A stretch of 45,869 nt of DNA from NCBI GenBank assembly GCA_020726285.1, contig DYSW01000008.1, positions 1 to 45,869 of the forward strand, given 5' to 3'. The number at the start of each line of letters is the position of its first letter. Position 1 is the first letter of the stretch. This DNA is from Melioribacter roseus. Lineage in GTDB: Bacteria > Bacteroidota > Ignavibacteria > Ignavibacteriales > Melioribacteraceae. Below the pieces are notes generated by a model, which worked only from the letters and a program-made list of their open reading frames with translations, ran no database searches and was not told the DNA's origin. This document shows positions 24,633 through 35,450 of the stretch, one piece after another. A program made the position numbers and the translations under genes.

Positions 24633-27600
24633 CTAATTCAATTGATATCTGATACCAAGTTGCATTTGCCATCTTGAGAAAATGCCTGGATCGTCGATAA
24701 AGGTTGAAGTCGAAGTATTTGTATAATTAAATACTGGAGCTCCTGAAGCGTCAAATTCAACAAGTTTTAGCGGAGCAAGTGCAGATGAACTTGCAACTTT
24801 TCTTACTCCCCAATCTGAACTTAATAGATTTGGTACATTTAGAATGTCTAAACTAACTTGAAATTTGTGATCTTGTCCATTCATTTGAAACATAAAATCT
24901 TGCATAATTTTCATATCGATATTAAAGAACCATGGATTTACTAAGCCAAAACGTTCAGCAATTTCGCCACGATGTTCGCTTAAATAATCATCTTGTTTAA
25001 TAAACGCATTTAATCTTTCCCATTGTTCTCCTTCTGAAATTACATTCCCGCTTGCATCGGTATATGAAGCAAAATTAATTTCATCTTCTGAAACTGGTAT
25101 ATAAATTAAATCGTTTCCTGTTGAACCATCGCCATTTACGTCACCAGCATAAATAAATGAATATCTATTACCGCCTGAGTAAACAAATCTGTTGCCTTGT
25201 CCAAGTTCCATAAACACGCCAATGGTGGTTGCTAAGTTTTCGTCCCATTCTTTTCTGTAATTAAGTGCAGTAATAAATCTGTGTTTTTGTCCAAATTCAG
25301 AATCTGATAATTCAGGTTGGTTTGGGTCGCCAGTTGTTGGATTACCTTGCCATAGAACACTTGCAATTTCGGTTGATTTCATAACGTTTTTGGCTTCGAT
25401 AAAGTTATAAGCAAAAGTTGCATTCAAACCAAAGTCGAAAAATTTACGTAATTGTGCGGTAAAGTTCATATTGTAACCTTTATCGGTATTATCAAGCACA
25501 TAAGCGCCAGCGCCACCGTCAGGGTTAAGTTCGTTACCATCTACATCTGAAAAATATGGACGTCCGTCAGGTAAATAGCGAACTGGTGCTTTCAAATCAG
25601 CATTACGAACGTAAATTGAATTCAAATCTTTGCTGTAAATAAATTCTAATGTTCCAACCATATCGCCTGGCAAAGTTTGATCGAGAGCAATGTTTGTTGT
25701 CCAAACTTGAGGCCATTTGAAATCTTCAACTACTGCATTTAAGTCGTAAGATTGGGCTAAAGTAGAGTTATAATCAGTTTCAATTGGGTCAGTTGCTGGG
25801 TAGAGATTTGGGTTTGCTCCAGGATTTGAAATAACGTTACCTAACCAAACAAATGGTATTCTTCCTGTAAATAACCCAGAGCCACCACGAAGTTGTGTTG
25901 TTCTATCACCAGAAATGTCCCAATTAAATCCTACTCGTGGAGAAAGCATTGGAGTTACTTCAGGTAATTTGCTTTGATCAACAGTTTCTGGATTGTCGTT
26001 TTCATCAAGTAAAGTTAAACCACGTGAAAATGGATTATCCACTGGTTCGGTGAAATACATTGGGAAATCGACACGTAATCCAAAAGTTAAACTAAGTTCT
26101 TTGCTGAGAAGATATTCATCTTGAACATATAAACCAAGTTGCGCTACTTCAATAAACTCGCCTTTGTATAATCCTGAACCGATCATTCCTCTGAAATTAA
26201 TTGGGTCAGTTGGGTCAGTTTCATTAAAGAAATCATTTAATGAATAGAATGTACTTCCATTTGGAATACCATCTCCTTCAAAATCTAAGAAATATGGTAG
26301 CATGAATAATCCATGACGGAAAATGTTGAACGAATTGAAGAATTTGTAGTATTCAAAAGTTGTTCCAGCAGTAATTACGTGATTATTGAAATAATAGCTA
26401 AAGTTATCAGTAATTTGTAAAACATCTTGATCTAAAATATTATGTATGGAAAATGGTTCGTGTCCTAAAGTTGTGTAAGTAACGCCATCTTCAGCAATTT
26501 CAATTGTTGGAAAAGGTTCACTGAAAGGATTTCTTCTATCCCTAAATTGATTATAACTAACAAAAAATCTGTTTGAAGAATTCAGAAATCTACTATTTAT
26601 TTCTAAAGCGTAGGAATTTAATTTGTTTGTTATTTCATATCCTGAATTTTGGAATGGAAGAGTTGATTCGTTTGGACCACGCCCAGTTCCATTCGGACTA
26701 AGTACAAATGGATGTGGACCTAAATCTTTTCTTGCATCAAGTCGGTTGTAACGGAACGATAAGTTATTGTTTTCGTTAATGTTCCAATCAATTTTTGCTA
26801 ATAATTTTTCGTTTTGTGTAAAATGCGAATAATTTTCATATTCACCTGGATCATAATCATAAACATCAATCATTCTTTGACGAATTGAATCCATCATACT
26901 TGAGCGAACTCTTGATTCACCGAAAGTGATATTTCCATCTCTATCAGCAACGTAATCACTTCCTGGATCTTCTCTTCTTTCGATTTCTCCGTTAACAAAA
27001 AAGAATAATGTGTTCGGAATAATTGGACCACTTACTGAAAGTCCTGACATATTATAATACAATGAAGGATTTGCTACTACTTGATTCCCAGAAACTTCGT
27101 TTCCAACAAAATTTTCATCACGATAATAGGTGTAAGTAGATGCTTTCCAAGTGTTTGTACCACTTTTTGTTACAGTATTGATGCCAGCGCCAGTAAAACC
27201 ACCTTCGCGAACATCATAAGGAGCTACAGAAACTTGTACTTGTTCAACCGCATCGAAAGGAACGGGTTCTGCATCTGCTTGTCCGCCCGGAGCAGGATCA
27301 TCAAGTCCGAAAGCGTTATTGAAATATGATCCATCTAAAGAAATGCTGTTGTACAACCAGTTTTTTCCAGCAAAACTATAGTTGCCGTCACTACGAGGAT
27401 CGAGACGTGTAATATCTCTTGTGCTTCTTTTTATCGAAGGAAGTTCTTCAATCTGACGAGCTTCAACGAAAGTTCCAGCGCCAGTTCTGGAGCTGTTTAA
27501 TAGTGCATCTTTTTTGCCAATTACAGTCATTTGCTCAAGTTCAAGAGCATTGTCTGTTAATGGGAAATCGATTCTGAATTGTTCACCTAATTCAAGAAAA

Positions 27601-27884
27601 AGGTCAGTAATTACGAATGATTCATAACCAACATAAGTAATAGTAATTTTGTAAGGACCACCAACTTTCATGTTCTGAATGTCGTATATTCCCGATGATC
27701 TTGAAGCACTTCCATATTGAGTTCCACTTGGTTCGTGAACAGCAATAATATTTGCTCCTGGCAAAGGATTTCCTTTGCTGTCGGTAATGATTCCTTTTAA
27801 AGATGAGGTTGTAATACCTTGGCCAAAAGCCTGAAAGGTAAAACCCAAAATCATTAGTGAAAGAATAATTTTTAGTAATTTCAT
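24633..27884 (-). CDS. TonB-dependent receptor, Oar-like, with N-terminal carboxypeptidase-regulatory domain
   Basis: Outer membrane protein of 1083 residues. Residues 1-22 (ending FQAFGQG) are the signal peptide. Residues 28-115 form a CarboxypepD_reg-like Ig domain (LKGIITDSKGNPLPGANI, YKITITYVGYES). The plug follows (about 130-230, with EQVQVSVAPYDVREGGFTG and GINTVTKSGTN), then a long beta-barrel that ends FSRWQMQLGIRYQLN, with the terminal aromatic-rich strand expected of barrel proteins. It resembles Oar of myxobacteria and the many Oar-like receptors of Ignavibacteria. The start has AAAGGAG 5 nt upstream. The transported ligand is unknown; it is monocistronic, with no SusD partner, so it is not a classical polysaccharide-utilisation pair. 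Confidence 0.9.
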   Translation of the reverse strand: MKLLKIILSLMILGFTFQAFGQGITTSSLKGIITDSKGNPLPGANIIAVHEPSGTQYGSASRSSGIYDIQNMKVGGPYKITITYVGYESFVITDLFLELGEQFRIDFPLTDNALELEQMTVIGKKDALLNSSRTGAGTFVEARQIEELPSIKRSTRDITRLDPRSDGNYSFAGKNWLYNSISLDGSYFNNAFGLDDPAPGGQADAEPVPFDAVEQVQVSVAPYDVREGGFTGAGINTVTKSGTNTWKASTYTYYRDENFVGNEVSGNQVVANPSLYYNMSGLSVSGPIIPNTLFFFVNGEIERREDPGSDYVADRDGNITFGESRVRSSMMDSIRQRMIDVYDYDPGEYENYSHFTQNEKLLAKIDWNINENNNLSFRYNRLDARKDLGPHPFVLSPNGTGRGPNESTLPFQNSGYEITNKLNSYALEINSRFLNSSNRFFVSYNQFRDRRNPFSEPFPTIEIAEDGVTYTTLGHEPFSIHNILDQDVLQITDNFSYYFNNHVITAGTTFEYYKFFNSFNIFRHGLFMLPYFLDFEGDGIPNGSTFYSLNDFFNETDPTDPINFRGMIGSGLYKGEFIEVAQLGLYVQDEYLLSKELSLTFGLRVDFPMYFTEPVDNPFSRGLTLLDENDNPETVDQSKLPEVTPMLSPRVGFNWDISGDRTTQLRGGSGLFTGRIPFVWLGNVISNPGANPNLYPATDPIETDYNSTLAQSYDLNAVVEDFKWPQVWTTNIALDQTLPGDMVGTLEFIYSKDLNSIYVRNADLKAPVRYLPDGRPYFSDVDGNELNPDGGAGAYVLDNTDKGYNMNFTAQLRKFFDFGLNATFAYNFIEAKNVMKSTEIASVLWQGNPTTGDPNQPELSDSEFGQKHRFITALNYRKEWDENLATTIGVFMELGQGNRFVYSGGNRYSFIYAGDVNGDGSTGNDLIYIPVSEDEINFASYTDASGNVISEGEQWERLNAFIKQDDYLSEHRGEIAERFGLVNPWFFNIDMKIMQDFMFQMNGQDHKFQVSLDILNVPNLLSSDWGVRKVASSSALAPLKLVEFDASGAPVFNYTNTSTSTFIDDPGIFSRWQMQLGIRYQLN

Positions 27885-28041
27885 TAATACTCCTTTGTTT
27901 AGTTTTTTTAGAATGGATTATTAACTGAAAGTTAACAAATTATTTCAAACTAACAGAAAGTACAATTGAATTTTCTAATATTAATTTTTTGTTTCAGTAT
28001 TAATAAATTGCTCATGAAATAGTTATTGTTAAGTGCTTTAA

Positions 28042-28072
28042 TTGATTTTCAAACAACGTTTAGTTACCTTTA
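28042..28072 (+). promoter_or_regulatory. Predicted promoter of secA
   Basis: TTG (28042-28044), a 20-nt spacer and TACCTTTA (28065-28072) match the Bacteroidota promoter at all but the last base. A start near 28078 would exclude the in-frame TTG at 28042 as a translation start and give a leader of about 27 nt before the ATG at 28105. Confidence 0.5.
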
Positions 28073-28104
28073 TTTTTCAAAATTATAGTGGAGATAAATT
28101 TCAG

Positions 28105-31100
28105 ATGTTTACGAGTTTGATAAAGAAAATATTTGGCGATAAAAATATAAAAGCAACAAAAGAATTAATACCAATTGTTCAACAAATTAACATAAAATGG
28201 AATGAATTAGAGAATTTATCTAATGATGAATTAAAGAATAAAACTATTGAATTTAAAGAAAGAGTAAATAAACACACTGAAAAAACGCGTCAAATCATTG
28301 AGGAAATACATAATAAATTGAAAATGGATGAAATTGACGAAAGTCGTACAAATTTGTATGAAAAACTCGATTCATTCAATTCAAATTTAGACTCTCAGTA
28401 TAAAGAAATTTTGGACGAAATTCTTCCTGAAGCATACGCTGTTGTAAAGGAAACTTGTCACCGATTGGTCGGAAAATCTTGGGAAGTTGCGGGAAATAAT
28501 ATAACTTGGGAAATGATACCATACGATGTTCAGTTAATTGGTGGAATTGTGCTTCATCAAGGTAAAATTGCCGAAATGACAACTGGTGAGGGAAAAACAC
28601 TTGTTGCAACATTGCCAGTTTATCTTAACGCACTTACTGGTCGCGGAGTTCATCTTGTTACAGTAAACGATTATTTAGCAAAACGCGATAGCGAATGGAT
28701 GGGAGAAATTTATAAATTTCACAATCTTTCTGTTGGCTGCATAATCAATACTATGTCGCCCGAAGAACGGAAAGTAATTTACAATTATGATATAGTTTAC
28801 GGAACAAATAACGAGTTTGGTTTCGACTATCTTCGCGATAATATGGCGATTTCGCAAGAATTTACGGTTCAACGCGGACATGATTTTGCAATTGTAGATG
28901 AAGTAGATTCCGTTTTAATTGACGAAGCGAGAACTCCACTTATTATTTCTGGTCCAGTAGAAAGTGATAATTCCAAATTTTATGAAACAAAACCCAAAGT
29001 TGAAAGATTATTCAAAAAGCAATCAGCATTAGTTTCAAGTTTATTGATGGAATTCGAAGAATTAATCAAAAAAAATGATAAAGAAAGCAAAAGAACTGCT
29101 GGAATTTTACTTCTCCGATCGCATCGAGGCTCGCCAAAAAGCAAAAAAATAATGAAAATATTGAGTGAACCAGAAAATAAAAAGCTACTAAATGAAACAG
29201 AATTAGAGTTTTTACGCGAAAATGCAAAATATATGCACGAAATTGATGATGAACTTTATTTTGCCCTCGAAGAAAAACAACATTCAATCGATTTAACTGA
29301 AAAAGGTCGCGAAGAATTAGCAAGCGGTTCGAACGAAGCTAAAGAATTTTTTGTCCTTCCTGATTTGGGAACTGAAATAAGTAAAATTGAAAATGATATA
29401 AATCTAACAGACAATGACAGAATTCAGAAAAAAGATGAACTTTACAAACTTTACGCCGAACGAAGCGATAGAATTCACATTATCAACCAAATGCTTAAAG
29501 CATATACTTTGTACGAAAAAGATGATGAATATGTTGTTACTGAAGAAGGGAAAATTGCAATTGTTGACGAATTTACAGGTCGTGTTTTGCCTGGAAGAAG
29601 ATATTCTGATGGATTACACCAAGCAATTGAAGCAAAAGAAAATGTTAAAGTCGAAAAAGATAGCCAAACTTTAGCCACAATTACTCTGCAAAATTATTTT
29701 AGATTATACAGAAAATTAGCTGGAATGACAGGAACCGCCGAAACTGAAGAAGGCGAATTCTGGCAAATTTATAAATTAGAAGTTATTGTAATTCCAACAA
29801 ATAAACCAATTTCTCGTAATGATGAAGACGATGCAATCTACAAAACAAGACGCGAAAAATACAATGCAATCGTAGAAAAAATTCAACAACTTAAAGATGA
29901 ACGACGTCCTGTTTTAGTTGGTACTACTAGTGTTGATGTTTCCGAAACATTAAGCAGAATGCTAAAAAGACAAGGTGTTGCCCACAATGTTTTGAATGCT
30001 AAACAACATAAACGAGAAGCCGAAATTGTTGCTTTTGCTGGACAACCAGGTGCAGTTACTATTGCAACAAATATGGCTGGTCGTGGAACAGACATTAAAC
30101 TCGGAGCTGGTGTAAAAGACAAAGGTGGTTTGTACATTCTTGGTACAGAACGGCACGAAGCTCGGCGAATTGACCGCCAATTACGCGGGCGTTCGGGAAG
30201 ACAAGGCGACCCTGGGAACACAAAATTCTACATCTCGCTTGAAGATGATTTAATGCGACTTTTTAGTAGCGATAGAATTACAGGAATTATGAGTAAACTT
30301 GGCTTGCAAGAAGGTGAAGCAATTGAACATTCTCTTATCACAAAATCAGTAGAACGTGCTCAAAAGAAAGTTGAAGAAAATAACTTTGCAATTCGAAAAA
30401 GATTATTGGAATATGATGATGTTATGAATCAGCAGCGCGAAGTAATCTATACAAGAAGAAGAAAAGCATTGGAAGGCGAAAGACTAAAGGATGATATTTT
30501 TGAATACGTTCACGAATTTGTAGATGAACTTCTCGAAACAAATTCCGAAACATTCGATTTTCAAGCAATTCGTGAATCACTTTTACAACATCTACTTGTT
30601 GATATTAAATTTAAAGAAGATGAAAAATTTAACAAATCGGAACTTCACAATAAAATTTTGTTAGAAGTTGAACAATTCTACGAACAAAAAGAAAAAATGC
30701 TCGGCTCCGAACTTCTGGCAAGAATTGAAAGGTTTGCTGTGTTAAATGTTATCGACCAAAAATGGAAAGAACATTTACGAGAAATGGACGATTTGAAAGA
30801 AGGAATTGGCTTGCGTGCTTACGGACAAAAAGATCCATTGCTTGAATACAAAGGTGAAGCTTACAAATTATTTGTTTCACTTTTGGAAACACTTCGAAAT
30901 GAAATAATTTCGATGGCTTTCAAACTATTTCCGCACGCACCAGAAGAAATTCAAAATCGCCGACAAAGACGAACAATTAGAATGACAACACAAAAAGATA
31001 GTGTTGAAAATATGGGATTAAAATCAAATTCCCAGCCGAATGAAGCCGAAAATCGCGGTAAAATTAAACCGATTGTTCGTACAGAACAAAAAATAGGTAG

Positions 31101-31167
31101 AAATGATCTTTGTTATTGTGGAAGTGGCAAAAAATACAAACATTGCCACGGAAAAGATGAACAATAA
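28105..31167 (+). CDS. secA: Preprotein translocase ATPase SecA
   Basis: Motor ATPase of the Sec channel; 1020 residues from the ATG at 28105. Walker A is MTTGEGKTLVAT (about 158-169), followed by LVTVNDYLAKRDSEWMG. Walker B is VDEVDSVLIDEARTP, the helicase motif VI region includes TNMAGRGTDIKLG, and the end is the SEC-C zinc motif GRNDLCYCGSGKKYKHCHG. Between the first nucleotide domain and the cross-linking region it has an insert (about 300-395, RSHRGSPKSKKIMKILSEP...) of the sort found in Bacteroidota/Chlorobiota SecA. I chose the ATG over the longer TTG start because the latter sits in the promoter. It leads a plus-strand unit with the PII gene 15 bp downstream. Confidence 0.96.
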   Translation: MFTSLIKKIFGDKNIKATKELIPIVQQINIKWNELENLSNDELKNKTIEFKERVNKHTEKTRQIIEEIHNKLKMDEIDESRTNLYEKLDSFNSNLDSQYKEILDEILPEAYAVVKETCHRLVGKSWEVAGNNITWEMIPYDVQLIGGIVLHQGKIAEMTTGEGKTLVATLPVYLNALTGRGVHLVTVNDYLAKRDSEWMGEIYKFHNLSVGCIINTMSPEERKVIYNYDIVYGTNNEFGFDYLRDNMAISQEFTVQRGHDFAIVDEVDSVLIDEARTPLIISGPVESDNSKFYETKPKVERLFKKQSALVSSLLMEFEELIKKNDKESKRTAGILLLRSHRGSPKSKKIMKILSEPENKKLLNETELEFLRENAKYMHEIDDELYFALEEKQHSIDLTEKGREELASGSNEAKEFFVLPDLGTEISKIENDINLTDNDRIQKKDELYKLYAERSDRIHIINQMLKAYTLYEKDDEYVVTEEGKIAIVDEFTGRVLPGRRYSDGLHQAIEAKENVKVEKDSQTLATITLQNYFRLYRKLAGMTGTAETEEGEFWQIYKLEVIVIPTNKPISRNDEDDAIYKTRREKYNAIVEKIQQLKDERRPVLVGTTSVDVSETLSRMLKRQGVAHNVLNAKQHKREAEIVAFAGQPGAVTIATNMAGRGTDIKLGAGVKDKGGLYILGTERHEARRIDRQLRGRSGRQGDPGNTKFYISLEDDLMRLFSSDRITGIMSKLGLQEGEAIEHSLITKSVERAQKKVEENNFAIRKRLLEYDDVMNQQREVIYTRRRKALEGERLKDDIFEYVHEFVDELLETNSETFDFQAIRESLLQHLLVDIKFKEDEKFNKSELHNKILLEVEQFYEQKEKMLGSELLARIERFAVLNVIDQKWKEHLREMDDLKEGIGLRAYGQKDPLLEYKGEAYKLFVSLLETLRNEIISMAFKLFPHAPEEIQNRRQRRTIRMTTQKDSVENMGLKSNSQPNEAENRGKIKPIVRTEQKIGRNDLCYCGSGKKYKHCHGKDEQ

Positions 31168-31521
<354 letters not shown>

Positions 31522-31530
31522 CGAGGAAGA

Positions 31531-33837
31531 ATGAGAAAGTTGGCTTTGTTTGCAATCTTATTATTTTTAAGTAGTTGCAGTATTTATGATAATTTTACAA
31601 CTTATTTCAACACTTTTTATAACGCAGACCGCGATTTTGAAGAAGTGCTTGAATTAATCGAAAATCAAGAAGAATTCGATCAATTTAACTTCAAACTTCC
31701 GCCGCTACCAAGTAAATCAAAAAATCTTATTGAATCGATTATAGTCAATCTTTCGTTTATTTTGCAACATCACCCAAATTCGGCTTATGTTGATGAAAGT
31801 TTGTTAATGTTGGGTAAAATATTTTACCTCGACCAAAAATTCCCAAAAGCAGAAAGAAAATTTGAAGAACTCGCCACAAAGAATAACCCAGAATTACTAA
31901 TTGAAAATCTGATTTGGCTGGGAAAAGCCCAATTGCAACAGAGAAAATTTGAAACAGGCATTAAAACTCTTTCTCTTGCAAAAAAGAAAGCAAAAGAAGA
32001 AGACAACATCGAACTTTTTGAACAAGCATCAGTTGCCGAAATTTCTTTTTTACTTTTCCGTAAGGAAAATGAACAAGCAACAATTTACTCGCGGGAATTA
32101 TTTAATTTTACCGAGAACGAAGAACTAAAATCGCGATTGGCATTTGAAATTGGTCAAATATTCTACAAAGAGAATAATTTTGAAGAAGCAACAAATTGGT
32201 TTGATGAAGTGCTAAATCACGAACCAACTTTCAATGTCGAATTTCGTAGTAGAATGCAATCGGCAATTATCAAAAGGGAATTGAAAGATTACGAAACAAG
32301 TATCGAAAAACTTGAATACATTGAAAGCGAAGATAAGTTTGATTTATTCAAAGATGAAATTCAAATTGAACTTGGAATTACCTACTTTGAAGTTGGAGAT
32401 ATAAATAACGCAGTTTATAATTTTGTTCGAGTTGATTCACTTTTTAAGGCAAAACCTTCAGCCGCACAAGCAAAATTTATGCTTGCAAAAATTATGGATA
32501 AAATCTATAAAGATTATGATAGTGCTTACGTTTTATATAACGAAGTTAGTAAAAGCAAGGCTGATGAAAAAATAAAGAACGAAAATCAAATTCGTTTGGC
32601 AACAATTCAAAGCTATTTGGATGAATCTAAAAAGCAACGAGAATACACCAAACAATATTTATATTTTACAGACAAAGATTATTTCAAAAAAGATTCACTT
32701 GCGTATGAAGATTTCCTTTTTGCTAAAAGAATGAGCAATCAAAAAGATTCGATAAAATTAGCTGAAGCGGGCGATGATTTGGCGAATAGAAATCCGCAGG
32801 GTAATTTGAATAATCAAAATCCAACAAAAAGACAAATAGATGCAAATAAAACAATTAATGAAAGATTGGCAGAAGACAGGGAAAAACAAATAAAAGCTTC
32901 AAAAGAACCACAAAAACCCGTTCGCCCAAAAATTCAAGTTGATTCTCTAAAAAATATGCTTTCTGAAGTTTTGTTGAATAAAGGAAATTTGTTCTTTTCT
33001 GAACTCGATGTTCCAGATTCCGCAGCGTTTTACTACAATAGAATTATAAATGAATTTGATTCTTCAGAATATCTTCCAAACGCATTTTACAATTTGGGTT
33101 CATATTACCTTTCAATTGCCAATAAAACACGAGGTGATAGCTTATTTAATTACGTTTATAATACTTTCCCAGATCATCCTTTTGCTGAAGCTGCCGCAAT
33201 AAAACTTGGCTTTTTGATTGAAGAAAAAAAAGACGATCCTTCTGAAAATGATTTTGAATTTATTGACAATTTAATCTCAGAACATAAATTTGATTCGGTT
33301 CTTATCAAATCTGATGAAATAATTAATAAATATCCCAAAACTCAAGCTGCTGCAAAATCCATTTTTATAAAAGGTTGGATTTTTGAAAACAAACTTGAAA
33401 AACCCGATTCCGCTATTAGCAATTATCGCAAACTTATTGCCGAATTTAGAACAACGGAATTTACACGTACAATAACACCCAAAGTACGGGAATGGGATAA
33501 AGACGTAAAGGAAAAAGAACGCCGTTTAAAAGCCGTACAAGATTCTGTTGCAAATGCAGCACTACCAGATTCGCTAAAAAATCAGAATAAAAATTTGAAA
33601 GCTCCAAACACAAAAAAAGAGCAAAATGTCGAGAAAATATCTGAACCAAAGGAAAATCCCAATTCCCAACAAATTCCTTTTCCTGAACCGCCAAATGCAC
33701 AAAAACCAGATTCTACAAAAATTATTAGCGATAATAAAGTAAATCGAATAGAAATGTTTAAAACAAAGAATGTAAATACGGTTTTAGATTCTTTGAAAAA
33801 CACACCAATTCCAACTGATTCTACAAAAGGAAAATGA
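31531..33837 (+). CDS. Large TPR lipoprotein, PorW/SprE-like (probable T9SS component)
   Basis: 768 residues. Residues 1-16 are a lipoprotein signal with lipobox LSSC (Cys16), followed by YDNFTTYFNTFYNADRDF, which resembles the conserved N-terminus of PorW/SprE lipoproteins needed for type IX secretion and gliding. Residues 60-370 are TPR repeats (for example VDESLLMLGKIFYLDQKFPK and FYKENNFEEATNWFDEVL). A charged, disordered region is at about 385-455, more TPRs at 475-640, and a Pro/Lys/Asn-rich tail to the end. The identification rests on layout and the N-terminal motif, so I treat it as probable. The stop overlaps the next gene (ATGA). The start has GAGGAAG upstream. Confidence 0.75.
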   Translation: MRKLALFAILLFLSSCSIYDNFTTYFNTFYNADRDFEEVLELIENQEEFDQFNFKLPPLPSKSKNLIESIIVNLSFILQHHPNSAYVDESLLMLGKIFYLDQKFPKAERKFEELATKNNPELLIENLIWLGKAQLQQRKFETGIKTLSLAKKKAKEEDNIELFEQASVAEISFLLFRKENEQATIYSRELFNFTENEELKSRLAFEIGQIFYKENNFEEATNWFDEVLNHEPTFNVEFRSRMQSAIIKRELKDYETSIEKLEYIESEDKFDLFKDEIQIELGITYFEVGDINNAVYNFVRVDSLFKAKPSAAQAKFMLAKIMDKIYKDYDSAYVLYNEVSKSKADEKIKNENQIRLATIQSYLDESKKQREYTKQYLYFTDKDYFKKDSLAYEDFLFAKRMSNQKDSIKLAEAGDDLANRNPQGNLNNQNPTKRQIDANKTINERLAEDREKQIKASKEPQKPVRPKIQVDSLKNMLSEVLLNKGNLFFSELDVPDSAAFYYNRIINEFDSSEYLPNAFYNLGSYYLSIANKTRGDSLFNYVYNTFPDHPFAEAAAIKLGFLIEEKKDDPSENDFEFIDNLISEHKFDSVLIKSDEIINKYPKTQAAAKSIFIKGWIFENKLEKPDSAISNYRKLIAEFRTTEFTRTITPKVREWDKDVKEKERRLKAVQDSVANAALPDSLKNQNKNLKAPNTKKEQNVEKISEPKENPNSQQIPFPEPPNAQKPDSTKIISDNKVNRIEMFKTKNVNTVLDSLKNTPIPTDSTKGK

Positions 33838-34487
33838 CACCCGAAACTTTGCTTTCGTTGATTGAAAATGGCGAAAACTTAACTGTGGAATTCAAAGAGA
33901 AATTCTCTGAACACAAAAAAATAGCAAAGGAAATAATCGCTTTTGCCAACACAAACGGTGGAATTCTAATTTTTGGAGTTCGAGATAACCGAAAAATTGT
34001 TGGTTTACCAAGTGAAAAAGAAATTGTCGAATTGATTACGGAAACTGTCAACTTTCACACAAACCCTAAAATTGATTTTGAAGTTCAATATTTTGAGATT
34101 AAAAAGAAACTACTCGTAGTGTTTTTTATCAAAGAATCAAAAAACAAACCACATAGAATTGAAGATTTTAACCCAAAATTCGACATTCGCACAGCCGAAG
34201 TTTACATCAGAATAGCAGACAAATCTGTCCCTGCTGGAAAAGAAATGATAAAATTGATGATGATTAGGAATAACGAAGAAGAATTGAAAAATTATTCCGT
34301 TGGCAAAAATGAACGAATAGTGTTCGAATATCTCGAAAAAAACGAATTTATTACCGCAAAACAACTTAGTAAATCGGCAAATATTTCTTCAAGAAGAGCA
34401 TCACGAACTTTGCTAAATTTGGTTCGAGCAGATTCCTTGCTTATCCACACAAAAGACAATGGCGAAAATTTTTTTTCGATAAAATAA
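33834..34487 (+). CDS. AlbA_2 (Schlafen-like) domain protein with C-terminal winged helix
   Basis: 217 residues. Residues 10-120 form an AlbA_2 domain: ENLTVEFKEKFSEHKKIAKE (about 14-33), then AFANTNGGILIFGVRDNRK (about 37-55), the segment EVYIRIADKSVPAGKEM near 118-134. These are the classic marks of the family once called divergent AAA-4, which binds nucleic acid. Residues 150-215 look like a winged helix (ERIVFEYLEKNEFITAKQL, ISSRRASRTLLNL). A DNA- or RNA-binding regulator is likely. It is translationally coupled (ATGA) to the PorW-like gene, which is an unexpected partner. Confidence 0.82.
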   Translation: MTPETLLSLIENGENLTVEFKEKFSEHKKIAKEIIAFANTNGGILIFGVRDNRKIVGLPSEKEIVELITETVNFHTNPKIDFEVQYFEIKKKLLVVFFIKESKNKPHRIEDFNPKFDIRTAEVYIRIADKSVPAGKEMIKLMMIRNNEEELKNYSVGKNERIVFEYLEKNEFITAKQLSKSANISSRRASRTLLNLVRADSLLIHTKDNGENFFSIK

Positions 34488-34617
34488 TTTCAAACCAATT
34501 TTCAAATTCCGAGTTTATAAATTCCCAATTACCATTCCCAATTATTACATAAATTTAAGTAGTCCATTATTTATGAAACTTAAAAAGCAATTTATAAACA
34601 ATAATTTCGGAGATAAA

Positions 34618-35439
34618 ATGAAAGTATTTACCAAAATTCTATCAATTATAATTCTTAGTAGTGCAATTAATTGTTTTGCACAGAAAGAAAACATTTCGTC
34701 CAATTTAGCAGATTACAAAATGGTTTGGGCTGATGAATTTGATTACACAGGTTTGCCAGATTCATCAAAATGGAATTACGATGTTGCGGCACCAGGTTGG
34801 GTTAACAACGAAGCACAAGCATATTTTGCAAACCGATTAGAAAACTCACGCGTGGAAAATGGACATTTAATAATTGAAGCAAGAAAAGATAATCACCAAA
34901 ATTATCCTTATTCATCTGCTCGATTAATTACAAAAGGGAAAGGTGATTGGACTTACGGACGAATCGAAGTAAAGGCAAAATTACCTTTCGGTCGCGGAAC
35001 GTGGCCTGCAATTTGGATGCTACCCACAATTTGGGAACTTGGCGACAAAAGTTGGCCAGATAATGGCGAAATTGATATTATGGAACATGTCGGCTATAAC
35101 GAAAGTTTGATTCACGCTTCAATTCACTGCAATAATTATGTTTGGATTTACAACACACAAAAAACAGACACACTACGAGTTCCAGATGCAACTTCGTCTT
35201 TTCACGTTTATGCAATGGAATGGGATGAAAACCAAATCAAAATGTTTGTTGATTCTACTCACTATTTCACATTCAATAACGAACAAAAAGATTGGAAAAC
35301 CTGGCCATTTTATCGTGATTTTCATGTAATACTTAATATTGCAATCGGCGGAGCTTGGGGTGGAATGAAAGGAATAGATGATTCAATTTTCCCACAAAAA
35401 ATGGAAATAGATTATGTTAGAGTTTATCAGAAAAAATAA
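34618..35439 (+). CDS. Secreted glycoside hydrolase family 16 (beta-glucanase/laminarinase type)
   Basis: Endo-acting beta-glucanase of 273 residues. Residues 1-22 (MKVFTKILSIIILSSAINCFAQ) are the signal peptide. The GH16 jelly roll starts at MVWADEFDYTGLPDSSKWNY; the catalytic motif is GEIDIMEHVG with nucleophile E151, assisting D153 and acid/base E156 (ExDxxE as in laminarinases). WTYGRIEVKAKLPFG and RGTWPAIWMLP are typical subsite strands. No carbohydrate-binding module or T9SS sorting domain follows, so export to the periplasm or medium is by Sec only. I chose the ATG at 34618 because GGAG precedes it; a longer reading from 34573 adds 15 residues with no ribosome site. The exact glucan is inferred, not proven. 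Confidence 0.92.
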   Translation: MKVFTKILSIIILSSAINCFAQKENISSNLADYKMVWADEFDYTGLPDSSKWNYDVAAPGWVNNEAQAYFANRLENSRVENGHLIIEARKDNHQNYPYSSARLITKGKGDWTYGRIEVKAKLPFGRGTWPAIWMLPTIWELGDKSWPDNGEIDIMEHVGYNESLIHASIHCNNYVWIYNTQKTDTLRVPDATSSFHVYAMEWDENQIKMFVDSTHYFTFNNEQKDWKTWPFYRDFHVILNIAIGGAWGGMKGIDDSIFPQKMEIDYVRVYQKK

Positions 35440-35450
35440 TTCCAAGCAAG

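Noticed and set aside
28042-28104. 21-residue N-terminal extension of SecA from a TTG start
   Set aside because: The TTG coincides with a -33 promoter element and the extension is unlike SecA; the ATG at 28105 gives a standard N-terminus.
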